In this document: positions 62,428-64,000 of the stretch, piece after piece
Layout of the letters: the number at the start of each line of letters is the position of its first letter
Position numbering within the stretch: the first letter of the stretch is position 1
Origin: Anderseniella sp.
GTDB lineage: Bacteria; Pseudomonadota; Alphaproteobacteria; Rhizobiales; Aestuariivirgaceae
Reading direction: 5' to 3'
Assembly (NCBI GenBank): GCA_028289645.1
Contig: JANQOK010000018.1
Span: 124,001-188,000, forward strand
DNA length: 64,000 bases
Position numbers and translations under genes: made by a program
Notes under the pieces: model-generated
What the model was told of the DNA's origin: nothing
Seen by the model: the letters and a program-made list of their open reading frames with translations, nothing else
The model's database searches: none

Positions 62428-63672
62428 ATGCAGAAAGTAACGACCGTCATCATTGGCGCCGGACAAAGTGGACTGGCCATGAGCCGGGAACTCACCTGTT
62501 GCGGCGTCGATCATGTGGTACTCGACCGCGGCGCTGTCGCCAATGCCTGGCGCCGGGATCGCTGGGACAGCCTCAGGCTGCTGACCCCGAACTGGGCCAA
62601 CGGATTGCCGGGGGCACAATACCCCGGCTCCTATCCTGACGGCTATATGCCTGTTGCGGAGTTTGCACGGTGGCTGGATGCCTACGCGAACATGATAGAT
62701 GCGCCGGTTCAACGTTATACCGAAGTGCACCGGGTTTCAGGAACCGGAACCGGCTTCAATCTGGAAACCAGTTCCGGGCCGCTCGGTTGCCGAACCCTGG
62801 TGCTGGCCAGTGGTGCCTGTGCCAGGCCATACGTGCCGTCACTGTCCGCTGCTGTGCCGACCAGGATTCTGCAGACTACCCCGGCAACCTACAAGCGGCC
62901 GCACGATTTGCCGCCGGGTGGAGTGCTTGTCGTCGGTGCATCGGCATCAGGCGCGCAAATTGCGCGCGAGATTCAGACCTCAGGGCGGCCGGTGACACTG
63001 GCAGTTGGCTGGCACACCCGTTTGCCGCGCACCTATCGGGGCCGTGATGTGGAGTGGTGGCTCGACCTCCTGGGTATCCTGGACGAGCGGTTTGACGAAG
63101 TGGACGATCTGCAGCGTGCCCGCCGCACACCATCGCCACAACTTGTCGGCGGGCCTGAGCCTGTTGACCTCAACGCTCTGCAGGACTGCGGTATCGAGAT
63201 CGTTGGGCGGCTGGCGGATATCCGTAACGGAAGCGCTCTGTTCTCGGGTGGACTGGCGAACGCATGCGTTTCTGCCGATCTCAAGATGAACCGCCTGCTC
63301 GACGCCATTGATGGCTGGATTGAAGAGCGCGGCATGGGCAATGAGCTGCCGCCGCCGGACAGACCCGAGCCGGTCCGCTTGCCTGCGACGCAGCCTCTTG
63401 CTCGGGGCCTGAACGATGGCACCATCCACACGATCGTCTGGGCAACCGGTTACCGGCCTGATTTCTCCTGGTTGGACCTGCCGGTTTTCGATGCACGCGG
63501 CCGCCTTCGTCATCATGGCGGGGTGGTCGCCGCGCCAGGGCTCTATGCCATGGGTCTCAACTTCATGCGCCGGCGCAGATCGCATCAGATTTCCGGAGTT
63601 GGAGGAGATGCGTGCGAGTTATCTGACCACCTGCACGCATATCTCAATGGACGGATAGAAACCGCTGCCTGA
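62428..63672 (+). CDS. flavin-dependent NAD(P)H monooxygenase-like oxidoreductase
   Basis: 414 residues. FAD motif VIIGAGQSGLAMSREL at 7-22, a second Rossmann fold VLVVGASASGAQIAREI near 168-184 for NAD(P)H, and the closing ATGYRPDFSWLDLP near 335-350. WDSLRLLTPNWANGLPG is typical of the MnoA/CzcO-like group of flavin monooxygenases. Likely oxidises an organic substrate; substrate unknown. Stands between two OsmC genes in a presumed single unit; AGAAGGAACC lies before ATG 62428. Confidence 0.88.
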   Translation: MQKVTTVIIGAGQSGLAMSRELTCCGVDHVVLDRGAVANAWRRDRWDSLRLLTPNWANGLPGAQYPGSYPDGYMPVAEFARWLDAYANMIDAPVQRYTEVHRVSGTGTGFNLETSSGPLGCRTLVLASGACARPYVPSLSAAVPTRILQTTPATYKRPHDLPPGGVLVVGASASGAQIAREIQTSGRPVTLAVGWHTRLPRTYRGRDVEWWLDLLGILDERFDEVDDLQRARRTPSPQLVGGPEPVDLNALQDCGIEIVGRLADIRNGSALFSGGLANACVSADLKMNRLLDAIDGWIEERGMGNELPPPDRPEPVRLPATQPLARGLNDGTIHTIVWATGYRPDFSWLDLPVFDARGRLRHHGGVVAAPGLYAMGLNFMRRRRSHQISGVGGDACELSDHLHAYLNGRIETAA

Positions 63673-63685
63673 GAAGGAAAACAAA

Positions 63686-64000
63686 ATGCACGATACACAG
63701 TCGATCAAGAGCGCCCTGGAGCGGGCGGTCAAAGTTGTCAGGTTGCAGCCGGCACGAGGTCAGAGGGTCTATCGCAATGTCGCTTCAGTCGGTGATGGTA
63801 TTGCGTGCCAGGTGGAGGAGGCGGGTCGCTCCTTGTGTCTGGATGTCGGCAAGGCAGTTGGAGGCGACGATTCAGCTCCTAACCCGAGCATGCTGTTGCG
63901 TTCCGCCTTGAGCGGGTGCGTGGCCATCGGCATCAAGCAGTGGGCGGCGCGGCGTGACGTGCAGATTGATTATGTGGAAGTGGTGCTGGAAACCGATGTC
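63686..64000 (+). CDS. OsmC family protein (second copy, truncated by the window end)
   Basis: The first 105 residues are seen: HDTQSIKSALERAVKVVRLQPARGQ..., then PSMLLRSALSGCVAIGIKQWAARRDVQIDYVEVVLETDV (key SALSGCVAIGIKQWAARR), the OsmC central helix with its conserved Cys. Related to but different from the copy at 61565-62131. GAGAAGGAAAACAAA precedes ATG 63686, 13 bases after the monooxygenase stop, so it is the last visible gene of the cluster. Confidence 0.85.
   Translation, partial: MHDTQSIKSALERAVKVVRLQPARGQRVYRNVASVGDGIACQVEEAGRSLCLDVGKAVGGDDSAPNPSMLLRSALSGCVAIGIKQWAARRDVQIDYVEVVLETDV

Noticed and set aside
1-64000. tRNA, rRNA, CRISPR arrays, transposases or attachment sites
   Set aside because: No cloverleaf-like intergenic segments, no regularly spaced repeats other than the 61321-61360 group (only seven-base units), and no transposase motifs were found.

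Overview
The window is a contiguous piece of a moderately GC-rich alphaproteobacterial chromosome, most likely from the Hyphomicrobiales (Rhizobiales). This rests on gene order and is inference: rpsF-rpsR-DUF2232-rplI, then dnaB-alr, then radA-cvpA-purF-SDR; fabD-fabG-acpP-fabF-mltG-yicC-gmk; and rsmA-pdxA-surA-lptD next to a divergent pepA, with holC following pepA. I see no rRNA or tRNA genes, insertion sequences, prophage or CRISPR array.

Layout. 0-1.6 kb: the cut end of a ribosomally made peptide (RiPP) locus, with the tail of a precursor carrying a double-glycine leader and a PoyD-type radical SAM peptide epimerase. 1.6-9.4 kb: accessory envelope and copper genes, namely a coupled operon of two related secreted proteins around a small DksA/TraR zinc-finger protein, two NnrU-like membrane proteins, a cupredoxin with a DUF4142 protein, an AraC regulator, a MOSC protein, panB and a Tat-exported multicopper oxidase. 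9.4-17 kb: a YfgM-like protein with der, then the radA-cvpA-purF-SDR-hydratase block. A candidate LexA (SOS) box lies just upstream of radA. 17-20.2 kb: accessory genes (fasciclin, 2OG oxygenase, MFS exporter). 20.2-29.7 kb: mlaF-mlaE-alr-dnaB-cfa and the S6/S18/L9 operon, with a good intrinsic terminator.

29.8-46.2 kb: fatty-acid synthesis, cell-wall and LPS genes, pepA and holC. lptD lacks a normal signal-peptide start, and a (CG)6 tract lies where losing one CG unit would supply one. The lptF-lptG pair commonly found between pepA and lptD is absent. 46.2-51.1 kb: a Stealth-type phosphotransferase, a Rap1a-like immunity protein, an M14 deacylase, an SDR lacking its catalytic tyrosine, two PilZ proteins and a membrane zinc peptidase. 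51.2-58.8 kb: an eight- or nine-gene Mrp-type cation/proton antiporter operon with three D-type subunits, no separate MrpA, a B-type fusion and a MrpG with a histone-H1-like Lys/Ala tail. 58.9-64 kb: an ATP-grasp protein, a winged-helix/hydrolase fusion regulator, and a divergent cluster of OsmC, a DUF1127-like mini-protein, a flavin monooxygenase and a second OsmC cut by the window end. Between regulator and cluster stand four TTCTGCA-type direct repeats at exact 11-bp spacing.

The most promising leads are the edge RiPP system, the four-repeat operator of the OsmC/monooxygenase cluster, the radA SOS box, the lptD 5' end and the modified Mrp complex.
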